Shown here in pieces: positions 25,064 through 34,741 of a DNA stretch of 64,000 bases. Source of the stretch: Haloterrigena salina JCM 13891 (GTDB taxonomy: Archaea > Halobacteriota > Halobacteria > Halobacteriales > Natrialbaceae). The first letter of the stretch is position 1, and each line of letters starts with the position of its first letter. The translations under genes and the position numbers were made by a program. The notes beneath the pieces were generated by a model that saw only the letters and a program-made list of their open reading frames with translations, made no database searches and was not told the origin of the DNA. The stretch is taken from contig NZ_AOIS01000045.1 of assembly GCF_000337495.1 (NCBI RefSeq), positions 65,164 to 129,163 on the forward strand, given 5' to 3'.

Positions 25064-28000
25064 TTAACCATCCAGTGAGCGGCCGTCGAACAGCGCGGTG
25101 AAGAGCTTCCGCTCGGTGGCTCGGACGTGTTTCTGGAAGGCAGGGGAGGAGATTCCCAGCGAGTCGGCGATCGATTCTCCCGTCGTTTCCCGCGGCCACT
25201 CGAAGAAGCCGCCGTGGTAGGCCGTCTGGACGACCTCGCGTTGTCTGTCGGTCAGTTGCTCGAGCAACGCGTTGCGGGCGGCGGCGTCGATCGTCGACCG
25301 CGCCCGCGTCGCGCCCTCGCGGCGGGCGACGAGCGAGACCGCGAATTCGCGGCGGTTGAGTTGCGACAGCACGTTCCTGACCTCGACCGTCTCCGGAACC
25401 TCGACGACCGCTCGCGTCCCGGTATCGTCGGCGACGAGCGACCGCAGCGTCCCGCCGTGGGCGTCGACGGCGGCGCCGAGAAACGGATCCGCGTACTGGA
25501 GTTGCAACAGCGTCTCCCCGTCGGTGTCGGCGATCACGGACGCGTCGTCGATTCCCTCCAGTTCGGCGACGGCGGCCGGATCGACGCCGTCCGTCTCGTC
25601 GACGACCGCGAACACCGTCGGCGTCCCGTCGTCGAGGATCGCCCCGCCCTCGAACTCGACTCGCGCGTCCAGTCGGTCGGCGAGGCGACCCAGCGGATTC
25701 GGCCCCTCGAGGGCGAGTTCGAGTTCGACCGCGGGAACGCTCTCGCCGTCCAGCGGGGTCTTTCGTTTGACGGCGTCGATCGAGTAGCCGACGGTTTCGC
25801 CGAGTTCGGCGAGCATGGATCGGAGCGGCTCGTCGAACGCGTCCCGATCGTCGCTGTACAGCGTCAGGACGCCGTAGAGGAAGTCGTCGTAGACGAGCGG
25901 CACGGCGTATACCGATTGGAAGCTCCGGGAGAGGGCGTCGCCGCGCCAGGTCCCCTCGCGGATCGAGTCGGCGACGTTCTCGACGAACACCGGCGACCGC
26001 GTCCGCGCCGTTCGACCCGCCGGTTCGGCGGCGGAGTCGTCGACGGTCGTCACCGAAACCGCGTCGAGATACCCGCGCTCGTGGCCCGCCCGTCGGCGGG
26101 GCAACAGCTGATTCCCGCCCGGGTCCGGCTCGCCGATCCAGGCGAACGAACAGCACTCGAGGTCGGCGAGGCGCTCGCAGATCCCGCGTTCGATCTCGGC
26201 GCGGGAGTCGGCCATCAGGAGCAACTGTTCGAGGTCCTGACGAACCCGACCGGCCGCGTTGAGCCGCTCGAGGTGTTCGTTCTGGCGCTTGAGCTCCCAC
26301 TCGTGGCCGTGGAGCCGGCGCGTTCGAGTGATGCGGTCGAGCGCCGCTTCGGCCGTCCTGGCGAACAGTTTGGCGAGTTCGAACGTCTCCTCGTCGTAGC
26401 GCCCCGGTTCGGAATCGAGAGCGACGAGGACGCCGTGTTCGCCGATCGGGACGTAGAGACCGCTGCGAGCGTCCGTGGTCGGGTCGAACACCTGCGGAGC
26501 GTCCCTGACGTCGTCGAACCGGGCCGGCCTGTCGTCGACGAACGCCCGCCAGGCGAGGCTCTCGCCAGGACGGAGTCGCGGGGGCGATCCGACCGTCGAC
26601 TCGAGGCTCGGCGAGTAGGCCGTCGGCACGAGTTCGTTTTCCCGGTCGTCGAACCGGTAGACGACGGTCTCGAGATCGAGAACGTCGTTCGCGACGTCGA
26701 CCACGTACTCGCAGGCGGCCTGCTCAGATTCGACGGTCAGCAGATGGCTCGTCGCCTCGTGGAGGGCGTTCAACGCCGTCTGATACTGGGCGCGTTCGGT
26801 GACGTCGGCGGCGATACCGATCACGCGGTCGACCGCGTCGTCCTCGACGATCGGCCGACACCACTGTTCGAAGACCCGGCCGTCGAGTTCGATCGAAGAG
26901 TGGGTCGACACGCCATCGAGAGCCGCCCTGAAGTCGGCGCGGATCGCGGGCTTGTCGTCGAAGACGTCGAACGCCGACTCGCCGACGATGTCGTCGGCGA
27001 CCGCCTCGCTGCGCTCGAGGGCGCGCCCTTCCGCCAGCGCGATCGTCCCGTCAGCCTCGAGCTCGAAGAGAACGACGGGGACATTCCGGATGATCGTCTC
27101 CAGCTGTTCCGTCCGGTCCTGCAGTTTCCGTTCGCGCTCGACCCGATCGGTCACGTCCTGGAAGTACACCGAGAGTCCGGACGGCGACGGGTAGAGGCGG
27201 ACGTCGTACCAGCGCTCGGCCGGTTCGTAGTAGTGTTCGATCGACGCAGGCTCTTGGGTTTCCATCGCCTCGGCCGCGGCCGTCCGGAACGGCGTCTCCC
27301 GGAGCTCCGGGAACAGCTCGAGGATCGGATGGCCGATCACCGTGGCGGGATCGACGCCGAGGAGGGTCCCCGCACGGTCGTTGACATACGTGAACCGCAG
27401 CTCCGAATCGAGCGCGTAGAACGCGTCGCTGACCCGTTCGAGCGAGCGCTCGAGTTCGCGTTCGACCTGGTGGACGGCCGTCACGTCGCGGATCGACGCG
27501 ACGATCCCGTCGATCTCGGCGTCCGACTCGCCGCCGGCGCGGTCCTCGGCGGCCAGCCGATTCGTGAGTACGGCCTCGTGGACGTACCAGGCGTCGTCGG
27601 CGTGCTGACAGCGGTACTCGACGGTCGTCGTCGTCCCCGGCTCGCTCACACAGAGGTCGTCGAACGCGGTCCGAATCGACGCGACGTCGTCCGGGTGAAC
27701 GAGGTCCAGATAGTGGGTTCCGACGAGCGTCTCGGGTCCGTAGCCGGCGATCCCCTCGGCCGACGGCCCGACGGCCGAGATCGTGCCGTCGTCGTCGACG
27801 ACGAGCACCGCGTCCGAGGTGTGCTCGAGCAGCGCACGGAACCGCGTCTCCTGACGCGCGGTCGTGCGACGGACGGCGTCGAACTCGGCGGTTCGGCACA
27901 GCCGGTTGGCGAGCAGCGACGACCGCTCGGCCGCGGCTTCGGGGATCACGTCCGTCGCCCCGTCGGCGCGGAGCCGATCGATCGACTCGTCCGCGGACGA

Positions 28001-28249
28001 GTCGAGCGCGTAGACGACCGGACACTCCCCGTCGACGCGCTCGAGGACCGTCGGGTCGTCGGTGAGCAGGCAGTCCGTCTCGTCGAGGGCAGCGTCCTCG
28101 AGTTCGGTCGCCGGATCGAGCGGCCCGCGAATCGCGATTTCGTCGTCGTCCGCGTCGATCCCCGCCGTCGCCCGTTGCAACCACGTCGACGTCCCGACCG
28201 CGAGGACTCGTACCGGGGTCGATTCGGGAACCTCGAGGCCGCGATGCAT
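25064..28249 (-). CDS. Multi-PAS/GAF bacterio-opsin-activator-type HTH regulator
   Basis: Large 1061-residue sensor-regulator. In order: a receiver-like N-terminus (~1-120) lacking a clear phospho-acceptor, three PAS domains (FRALLEHTSDAVLVVDDDGT, LERVSDAFYALDSELRFTYV, TIIRNVPVVLFELEADGTIA), two GAF domains (HEATSHLLTVESEQAACEYV and the later LERLNAAGRVRQDLEQLLLM), a Bat domain and a C-terminal HTH_10 (LTDRQREVVQTAYHGGFFEW, ESIADSLGISSPAFQKHV). It resembles Halobacterium Bat, which senses oxygen or light for bop activation. The target and stimulus here are unknown. No kinase domain is present. Confidence 0.9.
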   Translation of the reverse strand: MHRGLEVPESTPVRVLAVGTSTWLQRATAGIDADDDEIAIRGPLDPATELEDAALDETDCLLTDDPTVLERVDGECPVVYALDSSADESIDRLRADGATDVIPEAAAERSSLLANRLCRTAEFDAVRRTTARQETRFRALLEHTSDAVLVVDDDGTISAVGPSAEGIAGYGPETLVGTHYLDLVHPDDVASIRTAFDDLCVSEPGTTTTVEYRCQHADDAWYVHEAVLTNRLAAEDRAGGESDAEIDGIVASIRDVTAVHQVERELERSLERVSDAFYALDSELRFTYVNDRAGTLLGVDPATVIGHPILELFPELRETPFRTAAAEAMETQEPASIEHYYEPAERWYDVRLYPSPSGLSVYFQDVTDRVERERKLQDRTEQLETIIRNVPVVLFELEADGTIALAEGRALERSEAVADDIVGESAFDVFDDKPAIRADFRAALDGVSTHSSIELDGRVFEQWCRPIVEDDAVDRVIGIAADVTERAQYQTALNALHEATSHLLTVESEQAACEYVVDVANDVLDLETVVYRFDDRENELVPTAYSPSLESTVGSPPRLRPGESLAWRAFVDDRPARFDDVRDAPQVFDPTTDARSGLYVPIGEHGVLVALDSEPGRYDEETFELAKLFARTAEAALDRITRTRRLHGHEWELKRQNEHLERLNAAGRVRQDLEQLLLMADSRAEIERGICERLADLECCSFAWIGEPDPGGNQLLPRRRAGHERGYLDAVSVTTVDDSAAEPAGRTARTRSPVFVENVADSIREGTWRGDALSRSFQSVYAVPLVYDDFLYGVLTLYSDDRDAFDEPLRSMLAELGETVGYSIDAVKRKTPLDGESVPAVELELALEGPNPLGRLADRLDARVEFEGGAILDDGTPTVFAVVDETDGVDPAAVAELEGIDDASVIADTDGETLLQLQYADPFLGAAVDAHGGTLRSLVADDTGTRAVVEVPETVEVRNVLSQLNRREFAVSLVARREGATRARSTIDAAARNALLEQLTDRQREVVQTAYHGGFFEWPRETTGESIADSLGISSPAFQKHVRATERKLFTALFDGRSLDG

Positions 28250-28318
28250 AGCTATCGATGGGAGCGGCGCGAATAAAAACTCGTGGGGCGGACAGGTCCG
28301 GCCGACGAACGCCGACGG

Positions 28319-28648
28319 TCAGGACGGGAGCGGACAGAGGCTGGCCGTGAACACGACGCGCTCGTTGGTCTCGTTTCGCGCGCCGTGGACGGCGCCGCGC
28401 TCGTGGTGGACGACGCCCGGCGCGTCGACCGTCTCGCTCTCGCCGTCCTGCACGACCGTGACCGTCCCCTCGAGGACGTGGAAGACGTTCGTACTCTCCG
28501 GGTGGTCGTGGGCCTCGAGTTCGGCGTCCGGGCCGAGCGCGAACGCCTTGACGAGCACGTCGTCGCTGACGATCAGTTCCGCCGTTTCGACCTCGCCGTC
28601 GGCCGGCTCGAGCGCGTCGACCGCATTGGGGTATTCGTCGAGCGTCAT
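28319..28648 (-). CDS. Small cupin-domain protein
   Basis: Protein of 109 residues forming a single conserved cupin barrel. The first metal motif is present as EAHDHPESTNVFHVLEGTVT and the second region as APGVVHHERGAVHGARNETN. Stand-alone cupins bind a metal and act as small enzymes or ligand-responsive proteins; the substrate is unknown. ATG 28648 gives a normal length. It is transcribed toward, and 69 bases before, the Bat-type regulator gene on the same strand, so a transcriptional link is possible. Confidence 0.87.
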   Translation of the reverse strand: MTLDEYPNAVDALEPADGEVETAELIVSDDVLVKAFALGPDAELEAHDHPESTNVFHVLEGTVTVVQDGESETVDAPGVVHHERGAVHGARNETNERVVFTASLCPLPS

Positions 28649-28726
28649 ACCCGGCGATTCGACGCAGCGTCCCAAATGTCCATCGACGCGGTAAACCCAA
28701 CCAGATAGACGAGCCTGCCGAGGCTG

Positions 28727-29842
28727 TCACTCGAGGGTCAGCGGTGCGTGTTCGGCGCGGTACCCGTGTACAGCGTTCGCGTCCGCAGCGGCCTCGTCGG
28801 TGGACCTATCGTCCGTCCCCTCGTCGGCATCCTCGAGCGTGTCGACGGCCGCGACCTCCCGGAGCTGGAGGTTTCGCTCCATCTTCGTGACGACCGGCGT
28901 CTCGTAGTTCGCGGCCCGGTACTCGAAGGACTTCCCCTCCTCGCGGCGGCGAGTGACGAACTCCCGGTGGCGCTCGAGTCGCCGTCGCCCGACCGACCGC
29001 GAGAGCGCCGGCACCTCGTCGAGGCGGTCGTCGAACACCTCGAGGAACGACGACTCGAGTTCCGAGCCGACGGAGTTGCGACCGGCGCACATCGCCGCGA
29101 GCGTGGTCGTGCCGGTCCCCCAGAAGGGGTCGAGGACGGTGTCGCCGTAGGCGGAGTACATGCAGATCAGCCGGTAGGGGATCTCGAGAGGGTAGGCCGC
29201 CGACCGGTTGCGGAGGTCGTCGTGATCGTCCGAAAGCGCCTGCAGTTCGCCGCGAACGTCGGTCCAGACGTCGGTGAACCAGCGGTTGCGCTCCTCCCAG
29301 AAGTAGGCGGCCTCGTAGCGCCGGTCGGCACCGGGTTCGAACGACCGGCTCTCGCCGCCCTTGCGGAAGACCAGCACGTACTCGTGTTCGAGGGTCACGT
29401 AGGCGTTAGGCGGGATCATCCCGCTGCCCATGAACTTCGCGGCGCTGTTGGCCGGCTTGCGCCAGAGGACGTCCGGCAGCGGATCGAACCCCCGCGACTC
29501 GAAGGCCTCGAGGACCCGCGCGTGGTTGGCGTAGACCCGGAAGCTGTCGTCGACCGACCGGGTCGCGTCGCCGACGTTGATACAGGCGATGCCGCCGTCG
29601 ACCAGCACGCGCTCGAGTTCGTCCCAGACGCGGTCGAGCTGGGCGTGCATCGCGTCGAAGGCGCGGCGGCCGTCGCCGACCTCGAGCGCGTCGCCGATAG
29701 CCGGATCGAGGCGGGTAAAGAGGTCGTCCCACATCTCGATCATGGGATAGGGCGGAGAGGTGACGACGAGTTCGACGGAGTCGTCGTCGATCGCGGCGAG
29801 GTCCCGGGAGTCACCGACGAAGACGCGGTGGGTCGTCTCCAT
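28727..29842 (-). CDS. Orphan DNA methyltransferase, SPPY type (probable CTAG m4C enzyme)
   Basis: Protein of 371 residues. Catalytic motif IV is TSPPYPMIEMW near residue 29, and the SAM-binding motif I, DPFWGTGTTTLAAMCAGRNS, comes later (~225-245), the order of the beta class; SPPY points to N4-cytosine methylation. Length and context, with no restriction endonuclease beside it, fit the orphan haloarchaeal CTAG methylase Zim (HVO_0794 in Haloferax), which I propose without proof. The C-terminal ~70 residues are acidic and variable. ATG 29842 starts right at the fold. Confidence 0.85.
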   Translation of the reverse strand: METTHRVFVGDSRDLAAIDDDSVELVVTSPPYPMIEMWDDLFTRLDPAIGDALEVGDGRRAFDAMHAQLDRVWDELERVLVDGGIACINVGDATRSVDDSFRVYANHARVLEAFESRGFDPLPDVLWRKPANSAAKFMGSGMIPPNAYVTLEHEYVLVFRKGGESRSFEPGADRRYEAAYFWEERNRWFTDVWTDVRGELQALSDDHDDLRNRSAAYPLEIPYRLICMYSAYGDTVLDPFWGTGTTTLAAMCAGRNSVGSELESSFLEVFDDRLDEVPALSRSVGRRRLERHREFVTRRREEGKSFEYRAANYETPVVTKMERNLQLREVAAVDTLEDADEGTDDRSTDEAAADANAVHGYRAEHAPLTLE

Positions 29843-29940
29843 TGCCTTGACCTGTCGGCGTCGCCCCCTTAGCTTCTTCGTCAGACGGCGCCGCCGATGA
29901 AAATCGAACGCGTCGGTCGGCGACGGGAAAAACAGCCGGC

Positions 29941-30519
29941 TTACTCCTCTTGTTCCTCGTCCGCGTCTTCGGACTCCGTCTCGGCTTCGACCGGCTCCTC
30001 CTCCTCTTCCTCGTCCTCACCGCCCACGATATCGTCGCCCGTCGCGGGTTCGAACTCCTCGATCGGCTCCCACTCCTCTTCCTCGCCGCCGGAGAGGCGG
30101 CGGCGAAGCACGGCGACGGCGGCGATCGCGCCGACGGTGATCAGGAGCTGCACCAGCCGACTCGAGCCGCCCTCCGATTCGGGTTCGTCCGCCGTCTCAG
30201 AGGTCATCTCGGTGATCGGCTCCTCCTCGTCGCCGCCCGTTTCCATGACGTCCTCGATGATCTCCGGTTCCTCGATGTCCTCGAGGGACGTTTCCTCGAG
30301 TTCTGGGGACTGGCGACCCACGAGGAAACCGAGTGCCGCGCCGGCGCCGAAGAGGGCGCCCGCCAGCGGCAGACCGGAACCGCCTCCGGAGTCCGCTCCG
30401 CCGGCCTCGTCGACGGCTTCGACGATCGAGTCGCGCAGCGGGGACTTCATGCCCAATCCGACGGCTTCCTTGACGATAGTCTCGGACAACATCTTCTCCT
30501 GTTGCTCGCTTTCGGCCAT
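29941..30519 (-). CDS. Acidic two-TM membrane protein of unknown function
   Basis: Protein of 192 residues. An N-terminal helical segment (EKMLSETIVKEAVGLGMKSP) leads to a Gly/Ala membrane segment (~50-70, LPLAGALFGAGAALGFLVG), a very acidic loop, a second membrane helix (~120-138, VQLLITVGAIAAVAVL) with RRR at its end, and a Glu-run tail. The tail probably lies in the cytoplasm by the positive-inside rule. No function is recognised. ATG 30519 was chosen over an upstream Met because the extension lacks similarity to the rest. Confidence 0.72.
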   Translation of the reverse strand: MAESEQQEKMLSETIVKEAVGLGMKSPLRDSIVEAVDEAGGADSGGGSGLPLAGALFGAGAALGFLVGRQSPELEETSLEDIEEPEIIEDVMETGGDEEEPITEMTSETADEPESEGGSSRLVQLLITVGAIAAVAVLRRRLSGGEEEEWEPIEEFEPATGDDIVGGEDEEEEEEPVEAETESEDADEEQEE

Positions 30520-30974
30520 AATCGCTCCCGACCACATCCCCGTAAATAGTTCTGTCCACCGTTTCCAGTGAACGAATCGGTTCCTGACCAGTTATGGCGC
30601 GGCTACCGATCGACGAACGTCGTCGTAACTGCTCCCTACGTTCGGGCCTCGCGGCTCGAGCGGCGGAGCGTTCGTTGACCGCGATCGATACCGCGTTTTC
30701 GACCGACGGCGTAGCGGTCTCGAACCCGATGGTTCGTCGGATGGCTTCGGTTCCGGAACGCTATCGCCGTCCCTTCCGGCCCGTACCTGTTCGCCGATTG
30801 TCCCGTCTCCGCCTCGGTGTCGGTTCGTTCGCGGACTCGTTCGCGAAACCGGTTCGAGAAACGGACTATTAGCGCCCTATATATTCGGCTCGGACGAACG
30901 CGTCGTTACGAATGCATTACTATGTGATATAATGACTTCCATAACGAAAGGGCTCGCCTGTGACGAAGAGTGGT
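30520..30974. other. Intergenic region without a supported gene
   Basis: A 92-codon plus-strand frame at 30594-30872 is Arg-rich and basic, unlike real haloarchaeal proteins, and is not called. A TATA-like ctatatattc near 30873-30882 is the only clear signal, but it is about 95 bases before the next start. Confidence 0.5.
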
Positions 30975-31625
30975 ATGAGTGTCATCCGACAGCCCGGCGT
31001 CCTCGGTCGAACGACCCGACGCCGCGTCGTCGGGGTGACCGCGGCGCTCTCGACGGCCGCCGTCGAAGCGGTCGCCGTCGGACTCTGGTTTACGCTCGTC
31101 GTCGGGTCGCCGAGCGCGTCGACCGCACTCGCCGCGCTCGGAATCCTGTTCTGCGGCTCGCTGCTCCGAGCGAGCGTGTTCGGGGCGACCGTCAGCGACA
31201 TCGGCGACGTCCTCTGTCCCCAGCGGCTCGGCGTCGCCCTCCTGTTGACTGGGAGCTGGATCGTCTGGCTGCTCGCGGCCCAGGGGATCGGCGGCGTCGG
31301 GGGAATCGCCGTCGCGACCGTCTTACACGCCAGCCTCCTCATCGGGCAGTTCGTCCTCGAGCGACGCGCCTTCTGCTTTCAATCCTCGTCCCTGACGACG
31401 CGTGCACCGATCGTGCCCGGCCTGTTGCTGGCCGTCGGCGCGGCGGCGCTGCTGGCGTCGGCCTGGTTTACCGACTGGGCGGTCGCCACGCCCCCGCTGT
31501 CGCTCGAGGCGACGACGATCGTCCTCCGAGTCAATGCGGTGCAGGTCGGCGTCGTCGTCTTCGGCCTCATGGCCTTCCTCGCCCACCAGCGGCGGTTCGA
31601 ACGGCTTCTCGAGCCCTGCCCCTGA
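30975..31625 (+). CDS. Six-helix membrane protein of unknown function
   Basis: Protein of 216 residues, mostly hydrophobic, with about six membrane helices and a basic N-terminus (TTRRRV before the first helix). No catalytic motif or transporter signature is recognised. An ATG 15 bases upstream (30960) is in frame and could be used. It is convergent with the FMN reductase gene, with adjacent stops. Most similar in style to unannotated haloarchaeal integral proteins. Confidence 0.72.
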   Translation: MSVIRQPGVLGRTTRRRVVGVTAALSTAAVEAVAVGLWFTLVVGSPSASTALAALGILFCGSLLRASVFGATVSDIGDVLCPQRLGVALLLTGSWIVWLLAAQGIGGVGGIAVATVLHASLLIGQFVLERRAFCFQSSSLTTRAPIVPGLLLAVGAAALLASAWFTDWAVATPPLSLEATTIVLRVNAVQVGVVVFGLMAFLAHQRRFERLLEPCP

Positions 31626-32213
31626 TCACTTCCCCTCGGCGCCGACGTTCTGGTCGCTCTGGAACGAGTCCGGATCCGGCTCGATCGTGGCGTACTGGAC
31701 CGCGCGCCGACCGAGCGTCGCGACGCGCTCCTCGAGTTTCTCGTCGGCGAACGCGCCGTCCTCGATCGCCGAGTGGGAGTTCGGGACGGCCGCCTCGTGG
31801 GGGATCACCCACGCGTTCAGCGCCCGGCAGACCGACCGCATGTGCTCGAGGGCGGTGACGGGGAAGGCGCCGCCGGAGACCGCCAGCAGTCCGACGGTCT
31901 TGCCCCGAAACTCGTCGAACCCGCAGTAGTCGATCGCGGTCTTCAGCGGCGAGGAAAAGGAGCCGTGGTACATCGGCGAGCCGAGGACGATCGCGTCCGC
32001 CTCGCGGAGGCGGGCCGCCAGTTCCTCGGCGTCGCCCGCGTCCTCCCGATCGCGATCCGCGTCGAACGTCGGCAACTCGAACTCGCGCAGGTCGAGCAGT
32101 TCGGTCGTCGCGCCGCCGCGCTCGGCGGCCTCGAGGACGCGCTCGAGGGCGGCGCGGGTCGTACTCGCCTCGCGGAGACTGCCACAGACTGCGGCGACGT
32201 GAACGTCGGCCAT
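31626..32213 (-). CDS. NADPH-dependent FMN reductase-like flavoprotein
   Basis: Flavodoxin-fold protein of 195 residues. The phosphate-binding start AAVCGSLREASTTRAALERV, the GSPMYHGSFSSPLKTAIDYC flavin loop and the LLAVSGGAFPVTALEHMRSV segment are typical of the NADPH-dependent FMN reductase/azoreductase family (ArsH/ChrR-like). It would bind FMN and reduce quinones, chromate-like oxidants or FMN itself using NAD(P)H; the physiological substrate is unknown. ATG 32213 directly precedes the first beta strand. Monocistronic by context. Confidence 0.9.
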   Translation of the reverse strand: MADVHVAAVCGSLREASTTRAALERVLEAAERGGATTELLDLREFELPTFDADRDREDAGDAEELAARLREADAIVLGSPMYHGSFSSPLKTAIDYCGFDEFRGKTVGLLAVSGGAFPVTALEHMRSVCRALNAWVIPHEAAVPNSHSAIEDGAFADEKLEERVATLGRRAVQYATIEPDPDSFQSDQNVGAEGK

Positions 32214-32344
32214 GTCGGTTCGTCGGCCCCGAGGCACATATAAGCGGCCCAACCGGTGATGCGGGCGGCGTTCGGAACGACGAGAATTCTGCAGTCGCAG
32301 TAGGAGAAGCCGCCGTCTCGGCTCGAGCGCCGTCGTCGAGTCCG

Positions 32345-34630
32345 TTAGGCGTCGTCGACCGCCGGGAGCACCACCGAGAACGTCGCCCCTTCGCCGGGGG
32401 TCGAATCGACGCGGATCTCGCCGTCGTGGCGCTCGACGATGCGCTGGCAGAGCGCGAGGCCGATCCCGGTCCCGTCGTACTCCCCGCGGCTGTGAAGACG
32501 TTCGAACACCTCGAAGATGCGCTCCTGATCCTCGGGATCGATCCCCAGTCCCTCGTCGCTGATCGAGACGATCCAGCGGCCGGACCCTCGAGCGGCGCTC
32601 GCGGCGTCTGCCGACTCCCGTTCAGCCGAGACGTGAACCCGCGGCGGCTCGTCGCCGCTGTACTCGATCGCGTTCGACAACAGATTCTGGAACACCTGCC
32701 GCAACTGGCTGCTGTCCCCCCGGACCCGGGGCAACGAGTCGACGGTCACCTCGGCGTCGGACTCGGCGATCGGAAGTCGGAGGTCCTCCCGAACGTCCGC
32801 GATGACGGCGTCGAGGTCGACCGCCGCCAGCGGCTCGCCGCGGGTCTCGACGCGGGAGTAGGTCAGCAGGGCGTCGATCATCTCGCGCATGCGGTCGGCG
32901 CCGTCGATCGCGTACGCGAGGAACTCCTCGCCGTCCTCGTCGAACGCGTCAGCGTATCTGCGCTCGATCAGCTGCAGGTAGCTCGAGACCATTCGCAGCG
33001 GCTCCTGCAGGTCGTGGCTGGCGGCGTAGGCGAACTGCTCTAACCGCTCGTTGGACTCCTCGAGCCGGTCGATCGTCTCCTCGAGGCGGCGCTGGTACTC
33101 CTTGCGCTCGGTGATGTCCTGGGCCATCGTCATGCCCGCGAAGACGTCGCCGCGCTCGTCGGTGATCGGCACCGCGTGGAGGATCCACTCCCGACCAGCG
33201 TAGGAGAGTTCGACCGATCGCTCCTCGCCCTCGAGCGTCCCCAGAACGGCGGGCACGAGGCCGTCGGCGGTCGCGGCGGGCCAGACGTCGTAGAAGTTCG
33301 CCCCCTCGAGATCGGCGGGTTCGACGGGGATATCGTCGAAGCCCCGGCCGGCCGCCAGCGTGTACTCGAGGTCGTGGTCGAACAGCGTCACGATGCCGTT
33401 CGGGAAGTACTCCGCGAGCGTCCGGTAGCGCTGTTCGGACTCGCGGAGTTGGCGCTCTCGCCGCCGGCGCTCGGTGACGTCGCGGGCCATCGAGAGGACG
33501 TAGCCGCGATCGAGTTCGACGTAGGTCGCGTTGACTTCGACGGGGAACGTCGCGCCGTCGCGGCGCCTGTGGACGCCGTCGAACGTCGTTTGCCCGTCCG
33601 CCCGGAGGTCGTCGACGAACGATCGCCAGTCGTCTCGGCCGGTGAATTCCGCTTCGAAATCGATCACCGATCGGTCGAGCAGTTCTTCGCGGGAGTAACC
33701 GAGCTCGCGACAGGCCGTATCGTTGACGTCGAGGGGTGTCCCGGTCTCCGGATCGAAGACGAAGACGCTGTCCGTCGAGTGATCGAGCAGCGTTCGGAAC
33801 AGCTCGAGGTCGCGTTTGCGCTCCTTGCGCTCGCTGATGTCCCGGACGACGCAGACCAGTCCGCCATCCTCGATCTCGGTCAGCGAGTGCTGTTCGGGAA
33901 ACGTCGTCCCGTCGGCGCGCAGGCCGGTCGTCTGCCCTCGCCAGTGACCCTCCTCGTGGACCTCCGGGAGGATCTCCTCGTGGACCTGATCGGTCTCGTC
34001 GGCCGGATAGAGGATCTCCCAGTGTCGGCCGAGCATCTCCTCGCGATCGTAGCCGTAGTTGTCGGCGTACACCTGATTGACGTAGGTGAACTTCCCGTTC
34101 TCGTCGAGGAGACTGATTCCCTCCTGGGCGGTCTCGAGCGCGGCGTAGGTCCGTCTGGCGTCCAGTTCGGACCGATACTGATCCACGGCCGCCTCGATCC
34201 GGTCGGATACGTCGACCGCGTTCTCCGTCCCGTCGCCGCGCGGGACGTAGTCGGTGATCCCCGCCGAGATTGCGCGACTAGCCAGCGCTTCGCTTCCCGC
34301 CCCGGTCAGCATGAGCACCGGGAATTTGGGGTCACGGTCCCGAATCGATCGCAGGAGGTCCAGCCCGGTCGTCTCGCCGAGGTCGGCCTCGGTGACGACG
34401 CAGTCGACCGCCGCGAGCGACTCGAGGACGGCCGCACTCGACTCGACGGTTCGAACGGTCAGCTCGGTATCGCCCTCGCAGTCCCGAAGCTCCGCGGGGA
34501 TTCCCCGCTCGGCGCCGTCGAAGCCGACGCAGCAGACGCGGATCGTCGCCGTCTGGCGGCTGCGGATGGACGTCGATTCGAGGCGGTCGGAGACGGTTCC
34601 GTCCGGTCCGGAGGGCGGTTGACTGGTCAT
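32345..34630 (-). CDS. Receiver-PAS-PAS-PAS histidine kinase
   Basis: Hybrid kinase of 761 residues. Residues ~28-150 form a receiver (IRVCCVGFDGAERGI, CVVTEADLGETTGLDLLRSI) in which Glu stands where the phospho-acceptor Asp is expected. PAS domains follow at about 165-280, 285-400 and 410-520. The HisKA motif is FAYAASHDLQEPLRMVSSYL, and the HATPase has NLLSNAIEYSG, SDEGLGIDPEDQERIFEVF and DGTGIGLALCQRIVE. No membrane segment is seen, so it is soluble. The partner regulator is not adjacent. The mutated receiver may be constitutively active-like or purely structural. Confidence 0.9.
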   Translation of the reverse strand: MTSQPPSGPDGTVSDRLESTSIRSRQTATIRVCCVGFDGAERGIPAELRDCEGDTELTVRTVESSAAVLESLAAVDCVVTEADLGETTGLDLLRSIRDRDPKFPVLMLTGAGSEALASRAISAGITDYVPRGDGTENAVDVSDRIEAAVDQYRSELDARRTYAALETAQEGISLLDENGKFTYVNQVYADNYGYDREEMLGRHWEILYPADETDQVHEEILPEVHEEGHWRGQTTGLRADGTTFPEQHSLTEIEDGGLVCVVRDISERKERKRDLELFRTLLDHSTDSVFVFDPETGTPLDVNDTACRELGYSREELLDRSVIDFEAEFTGRDDWRSFVDDLRADGQTTFDGVHRRRDGATFPVEVNATYVELDRGYVLSMARDVTERRRRERQLRESEQRYRTLAEYFPNGIVTLFDHDLEYTLAAGRGFDDIPVEPADLEGANFYDVWPAATADGLVPAVLGTLEGEERSVELSYAGREWILHAVPITDERGDVFAGMTMAQDITERKEYQRRLEETIDRLEESNERLEQFAYAASHDLQEPLRMVSSYLQLIERRYADAFDEDGEEFLAYAIDGADRMREMIDALLTYSRVETRGEPLAAVDLDAVIADVREDLRLPIAESDAEVTVDSLPRVRGDSSQLRQVFQNLLSNAIEYSGDEPPRVHVSAERESADAASAARGSGRWIVSISDEGLGIDPEDQERIFEVFERLHSRGEYDGTGIGLALCQRIVERHDGEIRVDSTPGEGATFSVVLPAVDDA

Positions 34631-34741
34631 GTGAAATGTGGGGAGAGAGCGGTCGCACGAGCGGTACCGACTGACTGCACGTAATTGCTCGAAGTGACGA
34701 AACCAAATAACGGTTCTGGGACCGCGTCTCGACGTGGGCCG

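Noticed and set aside
25127-28276. 1049-codon open frame antisense to the Bat-type regulator
   Set aside because: Arg/Val-rich basic translation with no domain; high G+C and biased third positions keep the antisense frame open.
30594-30872. 92-codon plus-strand frame in an intergenic gap
   Set aside because: Basic Arg-rich composition opposite to the acidic proteome and no recognisable signal.
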